A stretch of DNA of 53,358 nt from Avimonoglobus sp965151315 (lineage in GTDB: Bacteria; Bacillota; Clostridia; UBA1381): positions 1 to 53,358 of the forward strand of contig CBCTZG010000008.1 in the NCBI GenBank assembly GCA_965151315.1. Reading direction: 5' to 3'. Below are positions 24,879 through 32,024 of the stretch, in pieces. The position numbers were made by a program, and so were the translations under genes. Under the pieces are notes generated by a model. The model worked only from the letters and a program-made list of their open reading frames with translations. It ran no database searches and was not told where the DNA came from. Each line of letters starts with the position of its first letter. Positions within the stretch are counted from its first letter, which is position 1.

Positions 24879-26360
24879 ATGTCTTATATTCAGATTTCCG
24901 ACTTATCCTTTACCCATGCGGGCAGCTGCACCCCTGTGTTCGACCGCGTTTCCTGCCGGCTGGATACCGGCTGGCGGCTGGGACTGGTGGGCCGCAACGG
25001 CCGGGGAAAAACAACGCTGTTAAAGCTTTTAGCCGGGATATATCCCGCCGGCGGGGCCGTCTCCGCCTCGGTAGCGTTCACATATTTCCCCGGCCCGGCG
25101 CCGAAACCGGGGCTGGAGGGCTGGGAAGCGGCCTGCGGGGCCAACCCCATGCTGGAACTTTGGGCCCTGACCCGGGAGCTTTCGCTTCTGGGCGCAGACG
25201 ACGGGATTTTATACCGGCCCTTCTCCACCCTAAGCGGCGGCGAGCAGACAAAGCTGCTGCTGGCGGCCACGTTCCTCCGGGAAAACTGCTTTTTCCTTTT
25301 AGACGAACCCACCAACCATTTGGACGACGCCGGCAGGGAAGCCGTCTCCCGGTATTTGCAGCGGAAAAACGGATTCATCCTGGTTTCCCACGACCGGGCG
25401 CTGTTAGACGCCTGCACCGACCACACCATGTCCATCAACAAAACCAATATTGAAATCCAGCAGGGGAATTTCTCCGCCTGGTATGCCGACAAGCAGCTGC
25501 GGGACCAGTGGGAGCTGGCGGAAAACGCCCGGCTCCAGAAAGATATCCGCCGGCTCAACGAATCAGCCCGCCGGGCTGCCGCCTGGTCGGACAAGACCGA
25601 GCGGGGGAAGCACGCAAAAAACGCAGGGCTGAAACCCGACCGGGGCTATGTGGGCCACAAATCGGCAAAAATGATGCAGCGGGCCAAAAGCATTGAAAGC
25701 CGGAAAACCGCCATGGCGAAGGAAAAGGCCGGGCTTTTAAAAAACATTGAAACCACAGAAGCCCTGAAGCTTTCCCCCCTGATCCACCACGCCAAAACCC
25801 TGCTGGCAGCGGAGGACGTTTCCGTGCTGTACGGCGGCAAACCCGTCTGCGCCCCGGTTTCCTTTACGTTAAGCCCCGGGGAGCGGCTCCTTCTCTCTGG
25901 AAAAAACGGCGCCGGCAAAACCAGCCTGCTCAGGCGATTGCTGGGGGAGCCCCTGGCCCATACGGGTCGCGTTACCCTGGCGGCTGGGCTGGCCGTCTCC
26001 TACATCCCCCAGGACGCTTCCTTCCTCCGGGGCGGCCTGCGGGACTTCTGCCGGGAATCGGGGCTGGATGAAAGCCTGTTTTTCGCCATACTCCGGAAGC
26101 TGGATTTTTCCCGGGCGGAATTTGACCACGACCTGTCCGGCCTCAGCGCGGGCCAGCAGAAAAAGGTGCTGCTGGCCAGAAGCCTGTGCCAGCGGGCCCA
26201 CGTCTATATCTGGGACGAGCCCCTAAACTATATCGACATCTTCTCCCGGATGCAGATCGAAGACCTGCTCCTGGCGGCTCAGCCCGCTATGCTCTTTGTG
26301 GAGCACGACCGGACGTTTGCGGCTAAAATCGCCACAGGAGAGGTGGCGTTTTCCCGGTAA
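24879..26360 (+). CDS. ABC-F ribosomal protection protein, Lsa type
   Basis: 493 residues, soluble. Two ATP-binding cassettes: Walker A GRNGRGKT (38-45), signature LSGGEQ (118-123) and DEPTNHLDD (142-150) in the first; SGKNGAGKTS, LSAGQQKK and WDEPLNYID in the second. The long charged linker between them (about 190-280) is the antibiotic resistance domain that reaches the ribosomal peptidyl-transferase centre. GLVGRNGRGKTTLLKL and IWDEPLNYID are typical of Lsa-type proteins. Members of that group protect against lincosamides, streptogramin A and pleuromutilins; resistance here is inferred, not shown. Start ATG chosen over an upstream GTG because GCGAGG then has good spacing. Expression is gated by the upstream attenuator. 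Confidence 0.9.
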   Translation: MSYIQISDLSFTHAGSCTPVFDRVSCRLDTGWRLGLVGRNGRGKTTLLKLLAGIYPAGGAVSASVAFTYFPGPAPKPGLEGWEAACGANPMLELWALTRELSLLGADDGILYRPFSTLSGGEQTKLLLAATFLRENCFFLLDEPTNHLDDAGREAVSRYLQRKNGFILVSHDRALLDACTDHTMSINKTNIEIQQGNFSAWYADKQLRDQWELAENARLQKDIRRLNESARRAAAWSDKTERGKHAKNAGLKPDRGYVGHKSAKMMQRAKSIESRKTAMAKEKAGLLKNIETTEALKLSPLIHHAKTLLAAEDVSVLYGGKPVCAPVSFTLSPGERLLLSGKNGAGKTSLLRRLLGEPLAHTGRVTLAAGLAVSYIPQDASFLRGGLRDFCRESGLDESLFFAILRKLDFSRAEFDHDLSGLSAGQQKKVLLARSLCQRAHVYIWDEPLNYIDIFSRMQIEDLLLAAQPAMLFVEHDRTFAAKIATGEVAFSR

Positions 26361-26413
26361 GCCGGGAAAACGCAGAAACCGCATAGCCGGGGTACAGCTA
26401 TGCGGTTTCTTTA
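26346..26413 (+). terminator. Back-to-back hairpins at the end of the ABC-F gene
   Basis: A 12-bp stem (26346-26357 with 26362-26373) has the TAA stop in its loop. It is followed directly by a 14-bp stem (26374-26387 with 26397-26410). Only a short T-run (TCTTT) follows, so termination strength is uncertain. Confidence 0.6.
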
Positions 26414-26607
26414 AATAATATTATTATCTGGGGGTTAGCCCAGTTGCCACCAAAAAATAACATTTAGTGACAATATCTGTATTTTACCACACAAATTTCC
26501 TTATGTCAAATTTGAAAATCTTTTTAGTCTAAAAAATCTAAAATTCACCAAATAGTCTTTTCATGGTGTATAATAATCTAAAAAGAAACAAATTTCGGGT
26601 GATATAA

Positions 26608-26793
26608 ATGGATACAGAGAAAAGGCATTTAGGTATACAGATTGACAAAGATTTACATTACAAGCTTACATACGCGTTAAAATATCACGGCAGGACGCTT
26701 TCAGGCACAATTGTGCGCTTTGCCAGGAAATACGTGGAGGATTTTGAAGCAAAGAATGGCGAAATCGAGCTCCCTCCCAGTCTGAAAAAATAA
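26608..26793 (+). CDS. Small ribbon-helix-helix-like protein
   Basis: 61 residues. HLGIQIDKDLHYKLTYALKY fits a ribbon strand followed by helix 1, and GRTLSGTIVRFARKYVEDFE fits helix 2 of an Arc/MetJ-type fold. This suggests a dimeric DNA-binding regulator. GGGTGAT precedes the ATG. A TATAAT lies upstream near 26570, but its -35 box is poor; an inverted CACCA/TGGTG flanks that area and could be an operator. No toxin gene is adjacent. The region 26414-26607 otherwise holds only AT-rich sequence. Confidence 0.65.
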   Translation: MDTEKRHLGIQIDKDLHYKLTYALKYHGRTLSGTIVRFARKYVEDFEAKNGEIELPPSLKK

Positions 26794-26812
26794 AAAAGGG
26801 CCGAAGCCCTTT
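26791..26812 (-). terminator. Terminator of the PqqD-peptidase-HAD operon
   Basis: A seven-bp stem (26795-26801 with 26806-26812, loop CGAA) abuts the HAD stop codon. On the minus strand it is followed by TTTTTTATTTTTT. The stop codon of the convergent ribbon-helix-helix gene lies in the T-run. Confidence 0.85.
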
Positions 26813-27602
26813 ACACCAATCCATAGTGCTCCAGCGTCCGGGCGATCCCTTCCTCTTCCACACCCCCGGCCACCAGCTCGCAGACCCCGTCCAGGCAGGC
26901 GGCGTGATCCCGCATGGCAATCCCGTGGCCGGCCAGCCGCATAATATCGTAATCGTTGGAGCCGTCGCCGAATACATATACCCGATCCCGGGAAAACCCA
27001 TATGCCCGGATGATTTCTGCCGCTCCGGCGGCCTTCGTCACGCCGGCGCAGTTGATGTCGACCGACTTGTTTTTCCGATGCTTATACAGGCCGAACACAC
27101 CGGAAAATTCCGCCGAGAGCCGCTCAAACTGCCCCTCCTCCCGGTAAGCCATCAAAAGCTTGCTGGCCCGCCGGTCCGGCATCTGGGAAAGGGGCCGGAA
27201 TACCGACAGGGGAATGCCGAAATTGTCCAGCATGTGTATAAAATCCGGGTCGTCCAGGTTGCTGGCGTAGCATACGTCCTGCTTTTCCAGGGAATAGGCA
27301 AGGTCCATGCTGTCCATAGCCCGCATGAGTCTCTCCAGGTCTTTTTCATCAATATATTTTTCATACACCGGCTTCCCGGCCACCTCTGCGTAAGCACCGT
27401 TAGTGGTCACATAGCCGTCAAACCGGATCCCGGTTTCGGGCACGTAGCATTTCGCCCGGCCCGTGGCCAGAACCGTCATATACCCGTTTTCCGATGCCTT
27501 TTCCAGAGCCCGGCAGGTGGCCGGCGTAGGCAGATAGATCCCCAGCTTCTCGTCTGCCAGCGTCCCGTCATAGTCTACAAAAATCACACCCTGCTTGCTC
27601 AT
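26811..27602 (-). CDS. Cof-type HAD-superfamily hydrolase
   Basis: 263 residues from ATG overlapping the upstream stop as ATGA; longer starts run into the peptidase gene. Motif I is FVDYDGTLAD (nucleophile and acid aspartates), motif II LATGRAKCY, motif III lysine near GVTKAAG, and motif IV FGDGSNDYDIMR. The large C2 cap is typical of Cof phosphatases acting on sugar phosphates or flavin and thiamin phosphates. Substrate unknown. Last gene of a three-gene operon. Confidence 0.92.
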   Translation of the reverse strand: MSKQGVIFVDYDGTLADEKLGIYLPTPATCRALEKASENGYMTVLATGRAKCYVPETGIRFDGYVTTNGAYAEVAGKPVYEKYIDEKDLERLMRAMDSMDLAYSLEKQDVCYASNLDDPDFIHMLDNFGIPLSVFRPLSQMPDRRASKLLMAYREEGQFERLSAEFSGVFGLYKHRKNKSVDINCAGVTKAAGAAEIIRAYGFSRDRVYVFGDGSNDYDIMRLAGHGIAMRDHAACLDGVCELVAGGVEEEGIARTLEHYGLV

Positions 27603-28087
27603 CCTCGCCCGTCCTTTTTCTGTATTTTCAGCATATGCTTGATTTTCCGCTTCAGCGCGGACACCCGCCCCAGCCAAAACTGCCGGCGCACCCGCCGGCG
27701 GCAGTACAGCTTGTACCGAGGGGTTTGGCAGGAAATATACTCCTCCCCCCGGTAATACCCGGTTACCACGCCGATCACCTGGCTGTGCCGCACCCCGTGC
27801 TCCCGCTGGATCTGGTTGTCGCCGCAGGTGATATAGCCGTCCCTGTCCTGCCCCACCACCCGGTGCAGCACGAAGGCCCCGTCGGCGCGGCGGTACAGGG
27901 GCAGATCATATTTTTCCAGCTGGGCCGGCGGCTTTTTCAGCACCACCGAGTCCAAACCCTGCCGGAGCATAGGCAGCATGCTGGTGCCCTTCGGCGCGAA
28001 ACAGACCTCTTTCCCGGCGGCCAGCTGCTCCGACATCACCGGCAAAAGCTCCGCCAGGCTCACCCGCATTTTCTCCTGCTCCATCAT
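27599..28087 (-). CDS. S24/S26 (signal-peptidase-like) protein lacking a membrane segment
   Basis: 162 residues. GTSMLPMLRQG carries the expected catalytic serine, FVLHRVVGQ a histidine at the position used by SipW/Sec11-type enzymes, and TCGDNQ resembles the conserved GDN box. No lysine base of the SipS type is evident. Unlike genuine signal peptidases there is no hydrophobic helix at either end, and the C-terminus is highly basic (CRRRVRRQF and KRKIKHMLK). It overlaps PqqD upstream and HAD downstream by ATGA in both cases. It may process a modified peptide or be a non-secretory relative. Confidence 0.8.
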   Translation of the reverse strand: MMEQEKMRVSLAELLPVMSEQLAAGKEVCFAPKGTSMLPMLRQGLDSVVLKKPPAQLEKYDLPLYRRADGAFVLHRVVGQDRDGYITCGDNQIQREHGVRHSQVIGVVTGYYRGEEYISCQTPRYKLYCRRRVRRQFWLGRVSALKRKIKHMLKIQKKDGRG

Positions 28088-28350
28088 TCTTCAATCAAGT
28101 CTGCCGCCCGCAGCTTATCCAAAAACTCCGCGATATCCGCCCGGGCCGTTTCCTCGTCCACGTCATATTCCGCCTGCATGGCGGCCAGGAGCTCCGCTTC
28201 CGTGGCGCCCTGCTCCAGCTGTTTCCATAAAAAGGTGCCGGCGCCGTTCACTGTAATCAGCCCATTAAAATTCACGGCCTCGTCCCCCACCGCAATCACA
28301 ATACTGTTGCCGGCTACCTGCCGGAGTATATATCCCGCTTTGATTTTCAT
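28084..28350 (-). CDS. PqqD-family peptide-binding protein (RRE-like)
   Basis: 88 residues. The winged-helix PqqD pattern is clear: NSIVIAVGDEAVNFNGLITV, then NGAGTFLWKQLEQGATEAE, and AEYDVDEETARADIAEFLDK. PqqD domains bind leader sequences of ribosomally made peptides and present them to modifying enzymes. No precursor or radical SAM maturase is next to it. It is the first gene of the operon, with a promoter at 28380-28408, and overlaps the peptidase gene by ATGA. Confidence 0.88.
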   Translation of the reverse strand: MKIKAGYILRQVAGNSIVIAVGDEAVNFNGLITVNGAGTFLWKQLEQGATEAELLAAMQAEYDVDEETARADIAEFLDKLRAADLIEE

Positions 28351-28379
28351 ACTCTGTCCATCCTTTCGGTCTTTTGATT

Positions 28380-28408
28380 ATTATACCATGGTTTTTGCTA
28401 AGTTACAA
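28380..28408 (-). promoter_or_regulatory. Promoter of the PqqD-peptidase-HAD operon
   Basis: Minus strand TTGTAA (28403-28408), 17 bases, perfect TATAAT (28380-28385). Confidence 0.8.
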
Positions 28409-28459
28409 CCATAAATTGTTTTGCAAAAAAATTTCCTATTTTATCTCCACAAAAATCTA

Positions 28460-28488
28460 TGGACTTTCCCTGGGAACTATGGTATAAT
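28460..28488 (+). promoter_or_regulatory. Promoter of the SLH protein at 28522
   Basis: TGGACT (28460-28465), 17 bases, perfect TATAAT (28483-28488). It diverges from the PqqD promoter. Confidence 0.65.
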
Positions 28489-28521
28489 TGGATAAAACAA
28501 TGGACTGAAAGGGGAATTTGA

Positions 28522-29457
28522 ATGAATAAACTTGCAAAACGTATGGCCGCTTTCCTGGCGGCCGGAGCGCTGTCCTGCACGGCCATGGTTTCCGCCTTTG
28601 CCCAGGAATTTGTGGACATGCCTCAGAACTGGACCACCACCGCCCTGGAAAACGCCGTAAAAAATGGGCTGCTGGTGGGGGACGGCGACCATATCCTGCC
28701 GGACGACAATATTACCCGGGCGGAAATGGCTGCCATCATCGTCCGGGCCTTCGGCGCGGAAAAGACGGCGGATATTTCTATGTATACCGATGTGGAGCAG
28801 GATCAGTGGTATTATGAGGAGCTTTCCAAGGCTGTGGCTATGGGCGCGTTCCACGGCGACGGGGATAAGATGAACCCCCGGGACAACATTACCTTCCAGG
28901 AATGTTTCACCGTACTTGCGCAAATCTTTTATCTGGAATACTACGGCGCGGACACGGCTATCCTGACAGAAAAGTTTACGGACGGCGCCGAAGTGGCGGA
29001 CTGGGCCAAGGAATACACGGCTATGGTGGTTGGCAGCGGCTACTGGGACGGCATCGAGGGGAAGCTTTTGCCCACTACATATATTACCCGCTCCCAGTTC
29101 GCGGTGCTGATGGATAATTTCATCAAAACCTACGTGGACGAGCCTGGGGAATATACCAGCTTTGAGCCAGGGAACGTGATGGTTCGCACACCGGATGTAT
29201 CCATCAAGGACGTGACCACAGAGAGCGATATTATTCTGGGCGAAGGCTGCCTGGATTCAGAGATCACATTTGAAAATGTGACTTGCCATACGGTTTTGAT
29301 CCGGGGCGGCAAAGACGTTTCCCTGGGCGGCCAGTTTGACTGGATCATTCTGAAAAACCCCGAAGGCACCGCATATATTGGCGGCGCGGCGCTTTTGAAT
29401 CCGCCGGTAGGCTGCAAAGGCGCAATGTTTGATTTCGGCGTCTTGGAAACGGAATAA
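28522..29457 (+). CDS. Secreted three-SLH-domain protein
   Basis: 311 residues. MNKLAKRMAAFLAAGALSCT with the following AMVSAFAQE forms a signal peptide. Three SLH repeats occupy about residues 29-205; recognisable parts are DNITRAEMAAIIVRAFG, DNITFQECFTVLAQIF and YITRSQFAVLMDNF. The last 100 residues (about 210-311) have short strand-turn repeats such as SDIILGEGCLDSEITFENVT, like a small beta-helix or tail. No enzyme motif is seen. It should bind secondary cell-wall polymer. AAAGGGG precedes the ATG, and a strong terminator follows. Confidence 0.88.
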   Translation: MNKLAKRMAAFLAAGALSCTAMVSAFAQEFVDMPQNWTTTALENAVKNGLLVGDGDHILPDDNITRAEMAAIIVRAFGAEKTADISMYTDVEQDQWYYEELSKAVAMGAFHGDGDKMNPRDNITFQECFTVLAQIFYLEYYGADTAILTEKFTDGAEVADWAKEYTAMVVGSGYWDGIEGKLLPTTYITRSQFAVLMDNFIKTYVDEPGEYTSFEPGNVMVRTPDVSIKDVTTESDIILGEGCLDSEITFENVTCHTVLIRGGKDVSLGGQFDWIILKNPEGTAYIGGAALLNPPVGCKGAMFDFGVLETE

Positions 29458-29480
29458 CAGCGTATGTCCTATCAATTGAA

Positions 29481-29510
29481 AACAGCATCCGCTATGCGGA
29501 TGCTGTTTTT
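29481..29510 (+). terminator. Terminator shared by the SLH gene and the CCA-adding enzyme gene
   Basis: A 12-bp stem (29481-29492 with 29496-29507, loop TAT) with a T-run on the plus side (29506-29510). The As on the left side give a short T-run for the convergent minus-strand gene, whose stop codon touches the hairpin. Confidence 0.85.
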
Positions 29511-30852
29511 ATGTCTTTTTCTTCCGCCGCAGCGCCTTGGCCCGGTCCAAAAGATATGCCCGGTCGTTCAAGGCAGGATTGGTCAGGACCTCGTCCAGCA
29601 GCTGCCGGAGGGTATCGCCGATCTCCCGGCCCGCCTTAAAGCCCAGCTTGATTAGGTCCCGGCCGTTAATCACCAGATCCGATACCAAATACGGCTGCCC
29701 TTCCGCCAATACCTCCCGATAAATCCGGCGGACCGCTTCCAGCCGGGCTAGCTTGTCCCGGAGGAAATTTGGGTTTTTGGCTTTGTTGTCCGCCTCCTGC
29801 AAAAGCAACAGCTTTTCAAACAGGCCGCTTCCCGTCCTGGCCATCATCCGCTTCACCGCCGGCGGGGACGGTTCGATCCGCACGTCGTGGTTTTCGATTA
29901 GGATCAGGACGTCATGAATCGTGTCCCGATCCAGCCGCAGCCGGTGGAGGATGTCTGTACTCAGCTCCACGCTTTCCCGATGATGACCATAAAAATGGAT
30001 GATTCCATGCGTATCCTGGCTTTTACAGCGGGGCTTTCCCACATCATGCAGCAGGGCCGCCCATCGGAGGAGCAAATCCGGCGGCGTTTCCGATACGGCA
30101 TGCATAATATGCTCCCCTACATTATAAATGTGATACTTGTTTCGCTGTTCTACAAAAAAGCAGGCCTCCAGCTCTGGGATCAAATACTGCAAAAGCCCCA
30201 GCCTGTGCAGGACTTGAAAATCTTCGGGCCGGTCTGACAGCAGGATCTTATTGCATTCCTCCCGCACCCGCTCCGCGCTGACCTTTTTGATGAGTACCGC
30301 ACACTTTTGAATGGCCTTTGCCGTTTCCGGCGCGATGGAAAAATCCAGCGCTGCGGCAAACCGCACGGCCCTTAGCATCCGCAGGGCGTCTTCCCGGAAC
30401 CGTGTCTCCGGGTCGCCCACGCAGCGGATCACCCGTTTTTTGATGTCCTCTAATCCGCCGAACCGGTCAATAAGCCCAGCAGAAGGGCTATAAGCCATAG
30501 CGTTGACAGTAAAATCCCGTCGGGCCAGATCCGCGTCCAGATCCCCGATAAACTGGACGTTTTCCGGGCGCCGGCCGTCCCGATAAATCCCCTCTTTCCG
30601 AAATGTCGTCACCTCATAGGCGGTTTTATTTTCAATCACGGTTACGGTACCGTGCTGGATTCCGGTATCATAGGTTCTCGGAAAAATCCGTTTAACCTGC
30701 TGGGGCAGCGCGTTTGTGGCAATATCAAAATCATGGGGTGCCTTTCCCATAACCAGATCCCGGACAGCGCCGCCGACCACATATCCAGCAAACCCCGCCT
30801 GCTCCAGACCCTGAAGCACCCAAGCCGCTCCCGCCTGTATTTCAAGTTCCAT
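29509..30852 (-). CDS. cca: CCA tRNA nucleotidyltransferase with HD domain
   Basis: 447 residues from ATG with AGGAAAGGGGG upstream. The nucleotidyltransferase head has YVVGGAVRDLVMGKAPHDFD with the two metal aspartates, RRDFTVNAMAY and the RMLRAVRFAA motif. An HD domain follows (LLHDVGKPRCK and the HHRES region). The C-terminal tRNA-binding part ends in basic residues. It adds or repairs the 3' CCA of tRNA; the HD part may give phosphatase activity. It could be a CCA- or A-adding enzyme, which sequence reading cannot separate. A TATAAT near 30873 with a weak -35 is its probable promoter. Confidence 0.93.
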   Translation of the reverse strand: MELEIQAGAAWVLQGLEQAGFAGYVVGGAVRDLVMGKAPHDFDIATNALPQQVKRIFPRTYDTGIQHGTVTVIENKTAYEVTTFRKEGIYRDGRRPENVQFIGDLDADLARRDFTVNAMAYSPSAGLIDRFGGLEDIKKRVIRCVGDPETRFREDALRMLRAVRFAAALDFSIAPETAKAIQKCAVLIKKVSAERVREECNKILLSDRPEDFQVLHRLGLLQYLIPELEACFFVEQRNKYHIYNVGEHIMHAVSETPPDLLLRWAALLHDVGKPRCKSQDTHGIIHFYGHHRESVELSTDILHRLRLDRDTIHDVLILIENHDVRIEPSPPAVKRMMARTGSGLFEKLLLLQEADNKAKNPNFLRDKLARLEAVRRIYREVLAEGQPYLVSDLVINGRDLIKLGFKAGREIGDTLRQLLDEVLTNPALNDRAYLLDRAKALRRKKKT

Positions 30853-30913
30853 GCCGCCCCCCCTTTCCTGTCTATAACTTATTATAGCACAGGTTTTCAA
30901 AAATGAAAAGAGG

Positions 30914-31780
30914 TTACAGGCGTTTTAAGGCACAAAGAATAATTTTAGCGTTCTCCGGGAAAATCTCCTCCAGCATTGTCTCCGGCAGGGGATTCTGCCC
31001 CCGGCCGATCTCTACCGTAAAGCCAGCCTTGCCAAATTCCTGGATAAACCAGTCCTTACAGCCGCCAAAGGCCGCTGTCCCGGTGGGTACTGCCGCCGTA
31101 TATCCGCTCACCGCCGCGAATTCCTCCGCCAATGCCTGGGCGCCGGCAGACTGCTTCCCGTCAAAGTCGTAATAGATCTCGCCGCCCTGGCTGTGGAAAG
31201 CCAACAGCATGTCAAACTCCATATCCCGGACAAATTCCACAATAGCCCTTGTCTCCGGCTCGCTTTCCGAATAAGGGCCGCTGTATTTGGAGGGGGAGGG
31301 CCGCAGCTCCACCACCCGCCAATCCGCGTTATAATTGTGGTTGATGTCCACGCCGTTGGCGTTGGCCTGCCATACCCGGTTAAAGCTGTGGATCCCCACC
31401 ATACTGATCAGCTTCCGATGATACGGGTTGGTAATGTCAATGCCGTTCACCGCAATATCCACCCCATCCGGATTGACCATGGGCACCGCGTAAATCGTTG
31501 TTTCGGAAAACAGCTGTCCCGGATCGTATCCAAACATCAATGTTCCGGTGCGCCGCGCTTCCAGATACTCCCGCAAAAACCGGATAATAAAAGCTGCGGT
31601 CAAATATTCCAGGCCGTGATGGGCGCCGTTGATAAACAGTCTTTTCGGACCATCGCCAGCCTTGATACACAAAATCTTCTTTTCCATAACGCTTTCCCCA
31701 ATGGAAAACAACTCCGCCGCCGGATACCGCTTCACCAGCGTCTCCGCCTCCTGCACCATTTGCTTATAGTCATATCCCAC
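30914..31780 (-). CDS. M14-family zinc carboxypeptidase (gamma-D-glutamyl-diamino acid endopeptidase type)
   Basis: 288 residues, no signal peptide. Zinc ligands: NGAHHGLEYL (His and Glu in HxxE) and LAFHSQGG. VDINHNYNADW occupies the place of the DxNRNF substrate-binding motif, and FTVEIGRGQNPL contains the catalytic glutamate. The pattern matches Firmicute murein tripeptide or ENP1-like peptidases that cut stem peptides. GTG start behind GCGGGGG. The lack of a signal suggests cytoplasmic wall-peptide recycling. Confidence 0.88.
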   Translation of the reverse strand: MGYDYKQMVQEAETLVKRYPAAELFSIGESVMEKKILCIKAGDGPKRLFINGAHHGLEYLTAAFIIRFLREYLEARRTGTLMFGYDPGQLFSETTIYAVPMVNPDGVDIAVNGIDITNPYHRKLISMVGIHSFNRVWQANANGVDINHNYNADWRVVELRPSPSKYSGPYSESEPETRAIVEFVRDMEFDMLLAFHSQGGEIYYDFDGKQSAGAQALAEEFAAVSGYTAAVPTGTAAFGGCKDWFIQEFGKAGFTVEIGRGQNPLPETMLEEIFPENAKIILCALKRL

Positions 31781-31897
31781 GTTTTTTCCCCCGCTTTTTA
31801 TAATTTCGATATCATAATTATATATATGTATAAATCATATGGTTCATGCCGGGAAAAGCAAAAATACAGCCCGGTATTCCGGGCCCAGGAGACGTAC

Positions 31898-31994
31898 GCC
31901 TATAAAAAGAAAGAAAAATCCGCGGCGAACCCGCCGCGGATCTTCCCGTAATAATTTAGTAAGGGGTCGGCCCGGAAAGTAAACTTTCCGAGCC
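31898..31994 (-). terminator. Two hairpins after the YcdB-SLH gene
   Basis: On the minus strand the first stem (31969-31979 with 31984-31994, one mismatch) is followed by a 10-bp GC-rich stem (31918-31927 with 31932-31941, loop AACC). Then comes TTTTTCTTTCTTTTT, a good T-rich tail. The rest of 31781-32024 shows no gene. Confidence 0.75.
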
Positions 31995-32024
31995 AATATG
32001 AAGTATAAATAATTTAGGGGGAGC

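Noticed and set aside
26608..26793. Antitoxin of a toxin-antitoxin pair
   Set aside because: The fold would fit, but no toxin gene overlaps or follows; the next gene is convergent and metabolic.
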